Shown one piece after another: positions 21,717-33,395 of a DNA stretch of 64,000 nucleotides. Source of the DNA: Siphonodentalium dalli. Its lineage: Eukaryota > Mollusca > Scaphopoda > Gadilida > Siphonodentaliidae. Below the pieces are notes generated by a model. It was not told the origin of the DNA. It ran no database searches and was given only the letters and a program-made list of their open reading frames with translations. The translations under genes and the position numbers were made by a program. Position 1 is the stretch's first letter. Every line of letters starts with the position of its first letter. The stretch covers positions 78,520,705 through 78,584,704 of the forward strand of contig CP136067.1 in NCBI GenBank assembly GCA_032622095.1. Direction: 5' to 3'.

Positions 21717-23394
21717 AAAATTATTAGCGCAATACATCGAACTCGAAATGTTTTTTTTATAATCTGTGTTTCCTCTGACAAGACTTTTGTTTTGTCTTCT
21801 TTTTAAACACTTTCATATGTCGGGACGTCATGGTCGTGAATTTGGACTCAGTATTATATGAATACGAAAGAATGCAGGTGACACCTTGTGATCTGGCCAC
21901 GGTAACGATAATAACACGAAATATTTCAGACAATGCCTTGGCTGATGATCTTTTGGTATGAGCGATTGTAGATTTGGTGCAGAAATTGTACACATACATG
22001 CAATCACGTAAACAGTTGTATTTTTTGTGAAATTGTGATGCCTATACATTGATTAAATGACATATGTTCAAAATAGAATGGTAGATCTAAAAGTAATAGT
22101 GATAAATTTCATAAAGCGATACACTTATCTACATGGGTATATTACCATTAGACAATACTATACTACTCGAAAAGGTGTATAATACACGATGTAAGAGAAC
22201 GTCTGGCACCGAAGTCACCACCAAACTACTAGTTGTGTGCAAGTTTTCGCTACAGTTTTGTAGACGACCACCGTTGATCTTTGATTATCAAAATAGCACT
22301 TCAAATTGTGAAATATTTATATTTTTAAGCTATTACGGCCCTTTTGTTTTTTGTTTTTTTTTGGCGTTCAGCACCCAAGAAAGATTGTCCAGGGGTTATT
22401 TCGAACAACTATCAACGGATTTGAAAGATGTTTGGTATTTCCGTTAACAAGACGAGTTTCTGTAACGAGTTCGCAAACTAGGCCCGTCCATACATTTTTA
22501 CCAGAGTTACGACCCTTTGATTGTATTTTTTTTGTTTGGCGTTGCAATTTATATGTTTAGCCAGAACTAAAAACAAATATCAACCAATTTCCAAAAAACT
22601 TATTTCAATTATTGTTTTAGCATATAATGAAAATGCCCATCTCCAACTTTGCCCACATGTTGTAGGCGGTGATACCGCCGTCGGCAATATTAACGGTATT
22701 TACCATGTCTCCAATTTAAATCGACCAATGAGAGGTCGAAACTACTGACATGGTATGAGCCTAAACCGGAAGTATGTAACCATAACATGAATGCTAGTAA
22801 ACGCCAACTTGAAACTGTGCTGCATTTAGTTCGTTTCGCGTTGAAAAATGTGTTATTTTGCAAATAGAATAGCGAACTAAAGGCATTACACACATACAAC
22901 ATATCGATTAGTGTAGAAAAATCCGGGGTGGATCAACCGGCGATTTGATTTTGTAAACACACATCAATGGAAAAAAGTGCATGGCTATTAACCACATGTT
23001 GTTCTTACGCAATCAAGTGTCCATTTTTGGTTTCCGTCATTCCCATAAGTGCAATTTAAGGATACATTCTTGACGTCCTTAAATTGTTTTAACCGAAAAC
23101 GACATGGCAACTGTCATGTGGGAGAAACAACGTTGAAATAAACAAGCTTGCCAGGTAAAGACGATTCTGTCAAAAACTATGGAAAATTCGCACAATCATA
23201 TACATTGTTCTTTACATGTAGTTTTTGAATTTTGATAGTTTGCAGATAGTTTCGGCGGTGATTGTCATTTTATGAGTATATACCTTTACCCAACATCACA
23301 TCGATAAACCCATATTATGTTATAAAATATCACGCAAAGCCATTCATTCAAAATGTATTTCCAATCGGGTTAGAATTGTCGACACGGTAAATAC
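21717..23394. other. Hox3 3'UTR and downstream DNA
   Basis: No other gene is supported. If the ATTAAA at 22052 is used, the 3'UTR is about 350 nt. The frames at 22133-22447, 22351-22560 and 22521-22748 overlap each other in T-rich sequence and look accidental. Confidence 0.45.
22052..22057 (+). terminator. Candidate poly(A) signal of Hox3
   Basis: ATTAAA, the commonest variant of AATAAA, lies 336 nt after the stop codon. No AATAAA is seen between the stop and this point. Longer 3'UTRs cannot be excluded. Confidence 0.3.
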
Positions 23395-23505
23395 GTTACA
23401 GTGTCTCCAGTTGTGTGGTATAGCGTGATACAAGACTCAGCAAGACCAATACCATTCACCTTGCCTTGTATCACGAGAAATACCACACAACTGAAGACGC
23501 TGTAA
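23395..23505. repeat. Imperfect hairpin with 40-bp arms
   Basis: The left arm, 23395-23434 (GTTACAGTGTCTCCAGTTGT...GATACAAG), and the right arm, 23464-23505, are reverse complements with two mismatches and one small internal loop. About 30 nt separate them. The size and shape resemble a precursor of a small RNA, but also a small MITE. No known Hox-linked microRNA (miR-10 or miR-993 type) sequence is present. Confidence 0.6.
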
Positions 23506-23642
23506 CTTATAACACCAGTGTGGTCAGCTGGTGTGGTGAGTAAATAATAAATGCTCATTCGGAAATCGTAATAACACTTTTTTTAATTGTCCAATGTTGT
23601 CCCGTATATAAAGTACTCGTATACATGCATAATATACGTGTG

Positions 23643-23945
23643 TGTGCAAGTGTTATTGTATCGACCCAATGCGCCATAACAGTACTTTGTATCGACCCAA
23701 TGCGCCATAACAGTACTTTGTATCGACCCAATGCGCCATAACAGTGTTATTGTATCGACCCAATGCGCCATAACAGTGTTATTGTATCGACCCAATGCGC
23801 CATAACAGTGTTATTGTATCGACCCAATGCGCCATAACAGTGTTATTGTATCGACCCAATGCGCCATAACAGTGTTATTGTATCGACCCAATGCGCCATA
23901 ACAGTACTTTGTATCGACCCAATGCGCCGTAACAGTACTTTTGTT
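23643..23945 (+). repeat. 31/32-bp minisatellite, nine units
   Basis: The unit core TATCGACCCAATGCGCCATA starts at 23659, 23690, 23721, 23753, 23785, 23817, 23849, 23881 and 23912. Two linker types alternate in blocks: AGTACTTTG (31-bp unit) and AGTGTTATTG (32-bp unit). The units are otherwise almost identical, which points to recent expansion. Confidence 0.9.
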
Positions 23946-26350
23946 CATTGTTGCATTATGAGTTACGCATTGAAAATTGTGAAATTAAAACCTCTGAAGT
24001 GCATTCAAGGTTCCAGACCACCAGTTACAGCAGCATAAAACGTATAAATTAACATCGTTGCCTGATTTGTTCTGCAGAAAAAATATGACCAAATGTGACA
24101 AGTAAATATCGGTAAAATATGTATTTTCTTTTTGAAAATGAACAAAATATTGGTTGGTGTCCATCTACATAATCAAAATAAAGTCATGGAAAATTCAATA
24201 TTAACGAAAATAACGTCTTCCATGTAGCACTTATTCCAAAGATTTTATTTTATACACTATATTTAAATAAAATGTAAAATATGTTTTCATAAAAAATATG
24301 GCTTGGACTCTGAATACATCTTTGGAAATGAAGTGACTCGAAAATACACTGGATTATTCGCAAAACTATCGATCACTGAAACTGAGAAATCACACAGGCA
24401 CAGGTCCATTTCCTGATCCAAAGCGCTGTTTATTTTGTGAAGAATGTGTGAATAGTAATAAACTAAAGTGTTTCCTATCACATTATTGTTTTCCACTTTG
24501 TCAGAAATGTTCAAGTGTTCTTTGATTTAGTTTGTAAAACAAAACGTTTAACGATTGTGACTAAAAGAAATTTCAACGCACAAATTAACCCTCGTCGATG
24601 ATCCCCGGTACCTATACTACATAATCAAGAAACAGCAACACGTCAGAGGAAACTCGGATTTTCATAGTTATAGTGTTTGAACATCGAATATTTAATCTGA
24701 TCTCTACGCCATATTGCTTAAATGTTGAAATGTCATGCACGAAACGCAAATGAACAGACAAATGTTGTTACCACATACTGTATGTATAGTGCACTAACAT
24801 CAAACATTGCAGTTATAATACGAAGCTCTGGTTTTAGAATAGAAAAACGTCATTAAACAACAGTATACCGATACCATATATTTACTCAATGGTTTGCATC
24901 ATTTCGAAAGTGTATATTCGTTTTACATCATTAAAATTTTCCAAACATTGCAAACTAGAACACGGCACAATGAATGCATGTTGTGACATCAGATGGCGCA
25001 AAAAAGGAGTATTGTGTGTTGATACTCTATGTTTGATCGGTCTTGTTTCCGTGGTAAGAATTGTGACACCAAGGTCTTGGTATTTCCGTCGACACTACAT
25101 TGCCTTCATTCTTGACATACAGCAATTAATCATCATTGTTGTTATTTACGACTAACCCATCATCAAATTGCGCGCCTTTGGTTATGTTAAATGTCGGCTG
25201 TCGCCTTCAGCGCCGGTAAACTGGTATGTTGTTGTTCACATGTAACGTACCTACCAATTAGACAACAACGTGTTTCTCTTTTGATGTCAAAACATCTCCT
25301 ATACATGGAATACATGCGCATGCAGTGGTAACATGAACAACATCGAGCGCATACTTGTGACACAATTTCATTATAAACGCCAGGTTTAAAATTGCCGTTG
25401 TCTAGTTTGAATTCAGCGCACGTTCGTATATAGGTGGCTACAGGTTTGGTTGAACCCAGTTGGTCGAACAAATATTTAATTTATGATCTCGCGCCACAAA
25501 AAATCGTATATCCCCAAGCTGTCTGAGTCAGTAACAAGACTGTTTTTATTCATATTTATTTTACAGCATACAACGCTAAGACGACATCATTATCCACCAT
25601 GCACCATTCGTCTACCAATCGGTACCCCGAAAGTCCCTAGCATAATTACCAACAAAGCACTGGAATTCAGAATCAACAAAAATGTGCTGACCAGTGGGAA
25701 CCAGCAGAAAAAGTCCCTCCCCCCTTTGAGCTCATCAAAACATGTTCTCTGAAACCACCAGTCCGATTGACCGATTTGATACGCAGTCTTAACAGAGATA
25801 TCACAATTCTTCAAATGTGATAGATCATGTCATGAATCTCTACTGTCACGTGGCTAACGCCCGTAGAGATCATATTCCACCAGTACAAATCCTTGGAACT
25901 TTTTGAAGTTTTGACAGGGAACCTAATAAAGTCGAAAAATAACACGAAAAATATATTTCTTAACGATTATCTGTTCCTTAATAGTGTATTTCACTATATG
26001 TGAAGGTCCCAACTCGAAATTGCATGCTGTTCTGTAACTTTTGAGAGCCGATATAGCAATACACATTCAATTAACTACCCAGTATAAATTCCATAATTGT
26101 AAGAAACGTAAAGTAAAATCGCTCACAGTAGAGATTCATGGCATGATCTACATGACTACGCACAAAATACCCTGGTAGCCTAAAAAACACTGCTATAAAT
26201 TAACACTGTTCCGATGACTATAGAGTATATAATAGAATGTTTCACAGATAGCAGAATAATTCCGTTTGTGCATGACCAGTTTCATTGACCGTCGAGGAGG
26301 TTCTGAACAGAATCTGTTAGAACCACTCAGACATGTCACGTGACTCGATT
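23946..26350. other. Intergenic DNA, no gene recognised
   Basis: No gene is supported. A pyrimidine-rich TATTTTACAG at about 25557-25566 is followed by an open stretch to 25752 (89 codons in all). This could mark a lone exon, but the peptide is unrecognised and no partner exon was found. Confidence 0.4.
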
Positions 26351-26603
26351 GGTGTATTCGAATCCGCGTTATTGTGTGTTCGCGAACAGTAGGCCATCAA
26401 GATGCAACATGCGAGTGGGACCAAGAACAGGGCATGAACGTGTTCGCGGGTTAGTATTTTTACTCCCCGGGGAGTGAAACATTAAAATCAAAGGCCGCAG
26501 ATATTACGTAACGGTGTTCGCGTGCCATTGCTGGATGTTCGAATCATTAGATCTTGGTAACCTGCCGTTCGCGAACAATCAAGAAATCGGATTCGAATAC
26601 ACC
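26351..26603. mobile_element. MITE-like element with 38-bp inverted ends
   Basis: The left end is GGTGTATTCGAATCCG (26351) and continues to TTCGCGAAC at about 26387. The right end, about 26567-26603, is its reverse complement with few mismatches. TTCGAA and TTCGCGAA palindromes lie within both ends. The interior is 180 bp, CpG-rich for this region and non-coding. Confidence 0.6.
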
Positions 26604-27292
26604 CGTTTATATATAGTCATTCGCGGGCTTGCGTATATAGTTTGTACGTCAAGCCGTCATTGGCGGAGACGTTAACTATCGTTTAAAAATTATTTTAAAC
26701 GCGTCCCAAATTGTTATGGCTCAGCATTTCTTTTCAACGTACCGAGATGTTGTCATTCCGCCTTTTATTTTGGGACGATCCGAAGGTATATACAAAGAGG
26801 CACGTGGATCTATATTTTTTTGTGGAAACTTGCGTGTTGTCGGATTAAATACTTTACTGACTATAGTTCCACACACTTAACGTTTACAATGTTTGTTTTC
26901 ATGATCACGTTACTCACAGTATGAATGTATTTAATACAATGCTGATTGAACCATAAATTCAATGTCGTGCTGTTTATCGATGTCATTCTTCTCACATATT
27001 ACTCCCATTGATTGAAATATATCCAGGGGAAATATGGTTCAACATATAGTGTGATTAATCGAATACTTATGTGGTAGTTAGTCTACGCCCCGTGTGTTTT
27101 ATCGATAATAGCTCATCTTCTTTGGAGATTACGAGTGTGCGCGACACTGATTCAGTGAATTACATGTATGCGTCAATTAAGCGCCCGCGACACCACTCTC
27201 GAAGATTTCGCTGACTAAATTAACGATTCCGGTAGAAATAGTCTACTTGCAGATTTGAAGCGAATTGTGGAATCCAAGTATATATATAGAGG
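26604..27292. other. Intergenic DNA, no feature recognised
   Basis: A short palindrome (CGTTTAAAAATTATTTTAAACG, about 26680) is present. Nothing else is supported. Confidence 0.4.
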
Positions 27293-27399
27293 ATATCCAC
27301 ACTTTTTCAGTGGATATGGGTTATATCTCATGAGTGATGACAAAACATTGAATTTCCACGAGTGGCTTTACCCCATATCCACTGAAAAAGTGTGGATAT
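27293..27399. repeat. Perfect 28-bp inverted repeat
   Basis: 27293-27320 (ATATCCACACTTTTTCAGTG and onward) and 27372-27399 are exact reverse complements, separated by 51 bp. Weaker pairing (AGTATATATA/TATACT) extends outside. An open frame at 27255-27473 runs through both arms but is explained by the hairpin. Probably a small foldback element. Confidence 0.75.
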
Positions 27400-27762
27400 T
27401 CTGTTTATTATATACTTTAGTTACTTGCCTATGGCCCCCAATTAATGTCAATACATCAGAAATTTCAAGCTGATATCACTCACTAGTGGGATATCACTTA
27501 TATCTCACTGCTAAAACCTTATAATTCATGGGCAAGTATATAATAAAAACATTTATTACACTCCTATGCGCGATTTCCTTTGAAAACGACATTAATTAAA
27601 AATGGTCACTAGTGAATTATGTCATTTCTCGTGACGTCGCTTACTGATCTAGACTGAATTTTCGATGGTTTGATCTTTCTCAGCATCGGGACTTTCATGC
27701 ATTAATTCTGGGTGTTAAAATCATATTTGGCGAACCAAATGAATTCGGAAGTGTAATAAATA
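27400..27762. other. Intergenic DNA, no feature recognised
   Basis: Short palindromic strings (CTAGTG, GATATCACT twice) occur near 27470-27500. No gene is seen. Confidence 0.4.
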
Positions 27763-27920
27763 GAGTAATCAATTAGTTCCGAGAATTACGTTAAATAATT
27801 CACTCGAGGTTAGAGACGTTTAGGTAAGAAACTCGTGCGCTAACGGACACTCGTTTCTTGCCGCCGTCTCCCGCCTTTCGTGAATTATTTAACATAATTA
27901 ACTGAACAGTTGATTACTCT
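27763..27920. repeat. Nested palindrome (foldback element)
   Basis: The outer arms (27763-27803 and 27880-27919) share GAGTAATCAA at the tips and TTAAATAATTCAC at the inner ends. Inside them a second hairpin pairs AAGAAACTCGTG with CACTCGTTTCTT. The whole 158 bp can fold into one long stem. Non-coding. Confidence 0.6.
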
Positions 27921-28244
27921 CTATATATTTGGAGATACACGTTGTATTTTTTTACGGAAATAAATACTCAATTCTTCAAATATTCAACCAGAACAGAACA
28001 GTAATTTCCAGACCAGAAGGTCCCGATGGGCGATCGGACTGTCCAACTTATATTACCATTTCCAACTACGCCTCCATGTTGATTAAATTTTCCAACTCCG
28101 GGAAAGGTTATTTGCACCCAAACATACCAACTGTTTACAAAGTTCCAACCAGCGCCCAAGATTGGACATTTTCCAACTGATGGTCATTTCAGACTGAAAG
28201 TAAGACACATAATTTGCATTAGGCAAAAAAAAAAAAACTCTTTC

Positions 28245-28555
28245 TTTCCGGTACCCTGCCTTGCTGAGATTTTCTTGCCGGCCTCAATTTGTTTTCAATT
28301 TCCTCCAGAAAGCTAGCTTATATTGTTACCTGTTAGAGTGTGAAATGTTAATATTTATCGTTTTCCCAATTTCAAAAGCAAAAATAAGTGGGTTATTAAG
28401 CTCAACATTGGTAGAGATCTTACTACAGAGTGAATAAACAAGGGACAACATCTTTTTATCCAAGGATTTTAAAAACAAAATTGCAACAACAACAAAAATC
28501 CCTGCTTGCCTGTCTGGGAAATTTTCCCAATGTTATCGGAAACAGAGAAGTTTTT
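28245..28555 (+). repeat. Dispersed repeat family C, copy 2
   Basis: This is a direct-orientation match to 19753-20069 (see that entry). It ends at the start of a family D repeat: GAAGTTTTTAGCTCAC joins the two. A preceding A-run (28224-28236) marks its left side. Confidence 0.7.
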
Positions 28556-28912
28556 AGCTCACTTGAGACGAAGTCTCCGGCGGAGCTATAGTCATCACTC
28601 CTCGTCCGTCCGTCAACAATTCTTTAAACATCTTCTTCTCTGGTTCCATAAGACCGAATGGGTTCATATTTGGTGTGGATGTTCCCCAGGTGACTGGAAT
28701 TCAGATTTGTTTAATGAGGTCACTGGGTCAATTAGTTCCTAAGTCAGAGCCATAACTCTTTCCCTCCATAGTAATTCTTAAAACGACTTCTCAATTAGCA
28801 TCGGGCCGAATGGGTTCATAATTTGTATGAAGGGTCCTTGGGTGACTGGGGTTCAGATTTGTTCAAATGAGGTCACTAGGTCAAATGTTGGCGGAGCCAG
28901 GGACATAACTAA
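28555..28912 (+). repeat. Dispersed repeat family D, copy 1
   Basis: It starts TTAGCTCACTTGAGACGAAG, followed by TCTCCGGCGGAGCTATAGTC and CGTCCGTCCGTC. It continues with two degenerate internal units marked by GAATGGGTTCATA and AGGTCACT, and ends GCCAGGGACATAAC. The family is typical of bivalve genomes as I recall. No coding capacity. Confidence 0.75.
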
Positions 28913-29579
28913 AAAAAACTATTTTTTGCTCAATTGAAAAAACATTAATTTTTTTTATTTTGTTTATTTCAATAATAAGTTTTTTTATAGAGTTAATTAT
29001 CACAGAAACAAATATTAAAGAAGCCCATCACCCTTACCCATTGGTGCTTCTAGCATACCTGTTATCAAACACTTGTTTTAAATTTATTTCACAGTCACAA
29101 TACAATACACCCTGTGCATATGCTAGGATGCTATCTCTTACCGTGAAATTAATACTACAGGTCAGCATGCCAGTCTAATCTGTTGATAACTATCCACATG
29201 TCAAATCTGATATTGCAGTACCAACAAGCACACAACTCTCTCTAGCCAACCAGAGAGGTTTTGTTATTGGTAATTAATTTTGAAGTTGAGTGTCAAATGT
29301 ATTCCCAGGAGCCTTCAGTCTCTACTCATATAAACTATTACTTTCTTCAAATGGTTGGTCTGTCATTTATACAGTTTTAACACTTCCTTTCAGTGAATTA
29401 ATTTCTACCCCATGAATGGTTTTGTATTTGTGTGGACCACCTTTTGTTCATTGAGACTGTTTCTAATAGAGACAGCTTGATAAGTTTAAGAATCAGCCAA
29501 TAACTCCAAAAACTTTAACCCCTTCCATAAGACAAACTATTTGAGTTGTTGAGTTCAAGTTTGGTACTGATTATAGTTT
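28913..29579. other. Intergenic DNA, no feature recognised
   Basis: T-rich and A-rich runs between two family D repeats. No gene is supported. Confidence 0.4.
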
Positions 29580-29905
29580 TAAGCTCACCTGATGCAAAGA
29601 CTCCGGTGGAGCTAACGGGTAGTCATCACTCCTCTTCCATCAACAAATATTTAAACATCTTCTCCAGACACATAAGACCAAATGGGTTCATATATGGTGT
29701 GGATGTTCTCTAGGTGACTCATATTCAGATTTGTTAAAATGAGGTCACCAAGTCAAATAGTTGCAAAGCCAGCGACATAACTATTTCCCTCCATAGTAAT
29801 TCTTAGAACAACTTCTAAAGAACCTATTAGGCTTATATTTGGTATGGATGTTCCTTCGTTTACTGGGGTTCAGATTTGTTAAAATGGGGATCACTGGGGC
29901 AAACA
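29580..29905 (+). repeat. Dispersed repeat family D, copy 2
   Basis: It starts AAGCTCACCTGATGCAAAGA then CTCCGGTGGAGCTAACGG, and has the same internal markers (ATGGGTTCATATATGG, GAGGTCACCAAGTC). It is more diverged than copy 1. Confidence 0.7.
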
Positions 29906-30734
29906 AGAGGAGAGCAAATTTTAGATTTATTTGTTTAGATTTAAATTCTTGCTCAATTTAACCAAAATAAAAAAAAAATTTAAATGAGAACAAAAAAACA
30001 TTTAAATTTTTTTACTCCTTGCTCAATTTTTGTTTTTATGAAATTTTATTTTTTAATTTTAAATTAAAATTGATAAAAATTAATGTTATAACAACATACT
30101 GACTATTGTAGTCTTCAGAGTCCAAGTCTTCTCCGTCTGTACAGTCTGGTGAACTACCCCACAGTCATTGACTGTCTTGTTTGTTTTGAACTTAGTTATC
30201 GTTTGGAAACTCAAGCTACTGGAAAATCATAACGTCAACCTGTGTTTGCTCTAAAATTTACAACTACCGTTCATTCAAGGGCGATATTTTCCAACTGCTG
30301 AAAGTTTTGAGGATGAGGCACATCCCAACATCTTTTCGCTGCAAAGTTACTTTTGCTGGCCTCTCCAGCTGACTTTGCGCTTCTTTTGCAGTTGCACGGC
30401 GCTAACCATGCACACACGATTCAATAACAAACATATGTGGTATTTGAAGAATTGAGTATTTAATTCAGTCAATTCGAGGTATACGGCGTGGCGTGTTCAC
30501 AAAGACAGTAATCTCGAGGCACACATATCTACTTTTAAATGTTTTATGTTGAGTTGTGTAACGCATGGTTAACGATACACAACAATAAAAGAAGCGAAAA
30601 ATATGACGCCGATAACAGAAAACATGTTGCGCCTCGGGTGCTGGCAAAACTGAAACATGTGCTGGATGAAACCTAAATGTAAAATAATGAAAGTGTCAAT
30701 GATACTGTAGCTCAACTTGTGGAGGAGTTAATTG
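29906..30734. other. Intergenic DNA, no feature recognised
   Basis: A/T-homopolymer-rich sequence to 30090, then ordinary sequence. No gene is seen. The pieces around 30110 (GACTATTGTAGTCTTCAGAG) and 35765 (GACTATTGTAATCTTCAGAG) match each other, so part of this is repetitive. Confidence 0.4.
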
Positions 30735-30990
30735 TTATGTGTACCCATACCATGTATGGTACACATAATGCCGACGTCCGGATCAACCATCCGTCGTTCG
30801 TCCGTCTATACGTCCGTCTGTTCATAGACACTTGCTATCCGATTCGATTACTCAAGTATTTCTTTTATCGGATCCTGTTCAAATTTTATGTGCATGTTTA
30901 TGATAACACACCCCTCACCTATTTTGTTTTTGGTATCGATCGGTTGATCGGTTTAGAAATGATTAACACTTTCCATCCACACATGGTGAT
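30735..30990 (+). repeat. CCGTCCGTC-type repeat with palindromic head
   Basis: TTATGTGTACC (30735-30745) pairs exactly with GGTACACATAA (30758-30768). It is followed by CCGTCGTTCGTCCGTC-type sequence and a spacer. The layout resembles the element at 15785. An open frame at 30719-31009 is not supported as a gene. Confidence 0.45.
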
Positions 30991-31018
30991 GTTTTATCCT
31001 ATGCCATAACTTAAGTAT

Positions 31019-31210
31019 TTAGCTCACCTGAGACGAAGTCTCCAGTGGAGCTATAGTCATCACTCCTCGTCCGTCCGTCCGTCAAGAATTGTCTTCTCCT
31101 CCAGAACTATTAGACCGAATGGGTTCATATTTGGTGTGGGTGTTTCCTAGGTGACTCACATTCAGATTTGTTCAAATGAGGTCATCAGGTCAATTAGTTG
31201 AAAATGGAAA
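31019..31210 (+). repeat. Dispersed repeat family D, copy 3 (short)
   Basis: It starts TTAGCTCACCTGAGACGAAG then TCTCCAGTGGAGCTATAGTC and keeps one internal unit (GAATGGGTTCATATTTGGTG, GAGGTCATCAGGTC). It then ends in an A-run. Confidence 0.7.
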
Positions 31211-31811
31211 AGGAAAAAAAAAAATATTTTAGCCTTTAATTTTTTTTAGACAAACCACAACCCCATGACACCCCAACCCCACCCACCACCTGTCGCTGCC
31301 AGGCCACACTGTACCGTAACAGATCCCTGCCTATTTCACCCCATTAAAATCTTCTTTTGACTACAGCTGTAGGGGCTACTTTATATGCCAATGTACCATA
31401 GCCTGGCCTTGCTCTGCACAGCCGTTTGTCCAGTCATTATATATCTCTTCCAGACATAGCTGATAGTGGGTTGCATAAATGAAATTTAATCCCATGTATT
31501 GAATGCAATCTCAGCTACAAAGTACCTGTTTGACAGTTTATTTTTAGTATTAGTATTAGCCATTTAATGACAGGAGCTGTGTTGGTGCAGCAATAAACAC
31601 CCTATGCCAATGAATTCTCTTATATATGCAAGTCTCCCATAGCGAGCCTCCCATATATAAGAGAATGCGCTGGCCTTCAAGGTCATGGAAATGTTGTTAA
31701 GCCAATGCAGTCAGGCATCCGAATAAATCACACATGTCCTATTCTCACAGGGATGTCTACACATGGTTGGTGGGGGATTTACATATTTGTTCAATGAGAT
31801 GTAATTGTGAT
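31211..31811. repeat. Intergenic DNA with a TATATAAGAGAAT hairpin
   Basis: ATTCTCTTATATATG (31614-31628) and CATATATAAGAGAAT (31652-31666) are exact reverse complements. The right half plus the following GC...TGGCCTTCAAGGTC matches 42180-42212, and part of it recurs at 43305, so it is the end of a dispersed element. Nothing else is seen in the stretch. Confidence 0.5.
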
Positions 31812-31955
31812 CTCACCTGAGACAAAGCTATAGTCACCACTCCTCGTCTGTCACTTATTCATCTGTCTGTCCGTCCAATCATCTGTCAACAATTCTTTGA
31901 ACATCTTCTCTAGATCCATAGGACCGAATGGGTTCATATTTGGTGTGGATGTTCC
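31812..31955 (+). repeat. Dispersed repeat family D, copy 4 (short)
   Basis: TCTCACCTGAGACAAAG then CTATAGTCACCACTCCTCGT and GACCGAATGGGTTCATATTT. Part of the GGTGGAG block is deleted. Confidence 0.6.
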
Positions 31956-32859
31956 CTGTTTCTTAGAAAGGTTTTCCTTAGCATACTCTTCATCTGTATG
32001 GATTTTGGTTTTGATTAATTAACACTTATACTCTTTAACCATGGTTATGAATGAACACTCCATTTTATAGTTTTGTACCATCAATTCCAATATCCAGAGT
32101 ATATGAGAGTACATTTTATTGACGTTGTCATTCCAAGTGAAATCTGTTATTAAATGAGTGATGACATATGGTACAGAGCTCTGGCTGGTGGTTAGATGGA
32201 GGCAAAGATAAACAAAAGTGGTGGCTGGCTAATTGTTTAGCTTGAGACTCTTGTTTCTCCTATTCTTGAAATTTCATTACATGGTGTGATAAGGGACCCC
32301 TCACCTGTACATCCCTGTTATAAATCACCTAATCTTGCATGTTCCTAACAATATAAGTATTCCGTATTACGCATGTCAGTTCTGATCTTATCTGTCTATC
32401 TGACATGTTTGATAAACAAATAACAACTGGGGAGTAATTCGAGTACAAATTAAATATGAGATGGAATACCATACATGTATGTTGTTCTAAGCAGTCTGGC
32501 TTGTCAACAAATTATAATTTCTCTTTATAAGCGAATGAATTTTGAATAACAGGCAGGTCAAAAGTGGCAGAGATAGGGATTTATCACTTTTGCCGTTGGA
32601 TCTCACCGTGATTTGAGATTTAAAACTACTCCTCCCCACTCCAAATACTTTAACCCCCTCTTAAGACAAATGATTTAAGCTTTTGAATTCAAGTTGGGTA
32701 CTGATATATGGATTCCTGTGATCAGATCTTTGACAAATTATCAGTTATAGCTAATTGCTATCGCCAAGGTATGGGTTAAACATCTGCCGATCGTGATCGG
32801 CTTCTCGTTTGTTGAGTAATGAAAAGAATGATAAAGAAGAAGTCAAACTGAAGATCTAT
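31956..32859. other. Intergenic DNA, no feature recognised
   Basis: No gene or clear repeat is seen. The phrase ACTTTAACCCC...AAGACAAA near 32645 also occurs near 29512, so some of it is repetitive. Confidence 0.4.
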
Positions 32860-33395
32860 ATAAAGTGTGATCATGATCGGATGAGGGATATGGTCTGTAG
32901 GGTGCGCCCAAGTATTTAGTCATACAAAGAGTAACTTCCAAGATGCCAACGTCCATGTTTTTCAGCGAATTTCGGTCAAAATATGAGGCTCCCATCTAGA
33001 GGTCACCACCCCGAATATCCATATGAAGTTTGGTGATGATCGGATGAGGGATTTGATCTGTATGGTGTGCCAAAGGATTTAGTCATACAAAGTGTAAACT
33101 CCAAGATGGCTTCCGGCGGCCATTTATTTCATCGAAAATCGATCAAATTCGATAGCTCCTATCTACAGGTGATCACAATCGTACCTACAAAATAAAAAAA
33201 TGATCCGGACATAAATACGGGTTGTTGGGTGTGCCGATGAGTTCAAGTTTGAAATCCAAGATGGCTGCTTCCATCTATAGATCACCTTGAAGCTACATAT
33301 CAAGTTTGGTGAAGATCGGATAATGGATGCGGCCTGTCGGGCGTGCCGAAGGAAATTGTTGACGGGCGCACGGGCGACGGACGCCAACCCATGGC
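32860..33395 (+). repeat. Degenerate tandem repeat, GATCGGATGAGGG units
   Basis: Units marked by GATCGGATGAGGGAT-type sequence start at 32874, 33038, 33202 and 33314 (spacings 164, 164 and 112). CCAAGATGGC-type strings recur between them. The end reads GACGGGCGCACGGGCGACGG then ACGCCAACCCATGGC, a tail I recall from molluscan repeats. Overlapping frames here are not genes. Confidence 0.65.

Noticed and set aside
23643-23945. CRISPR-like array (31/32-bp repeats)
   Set aside because: Repeats are contiguous with no unique spacers, and the genome is eukaryotic; it is a minisatellite.
25483-25752. Frame after an acceptor-like TATTTTACAG
   Set aside because: The peptide is basic and unrecognised, and no donor or partner exon was found.
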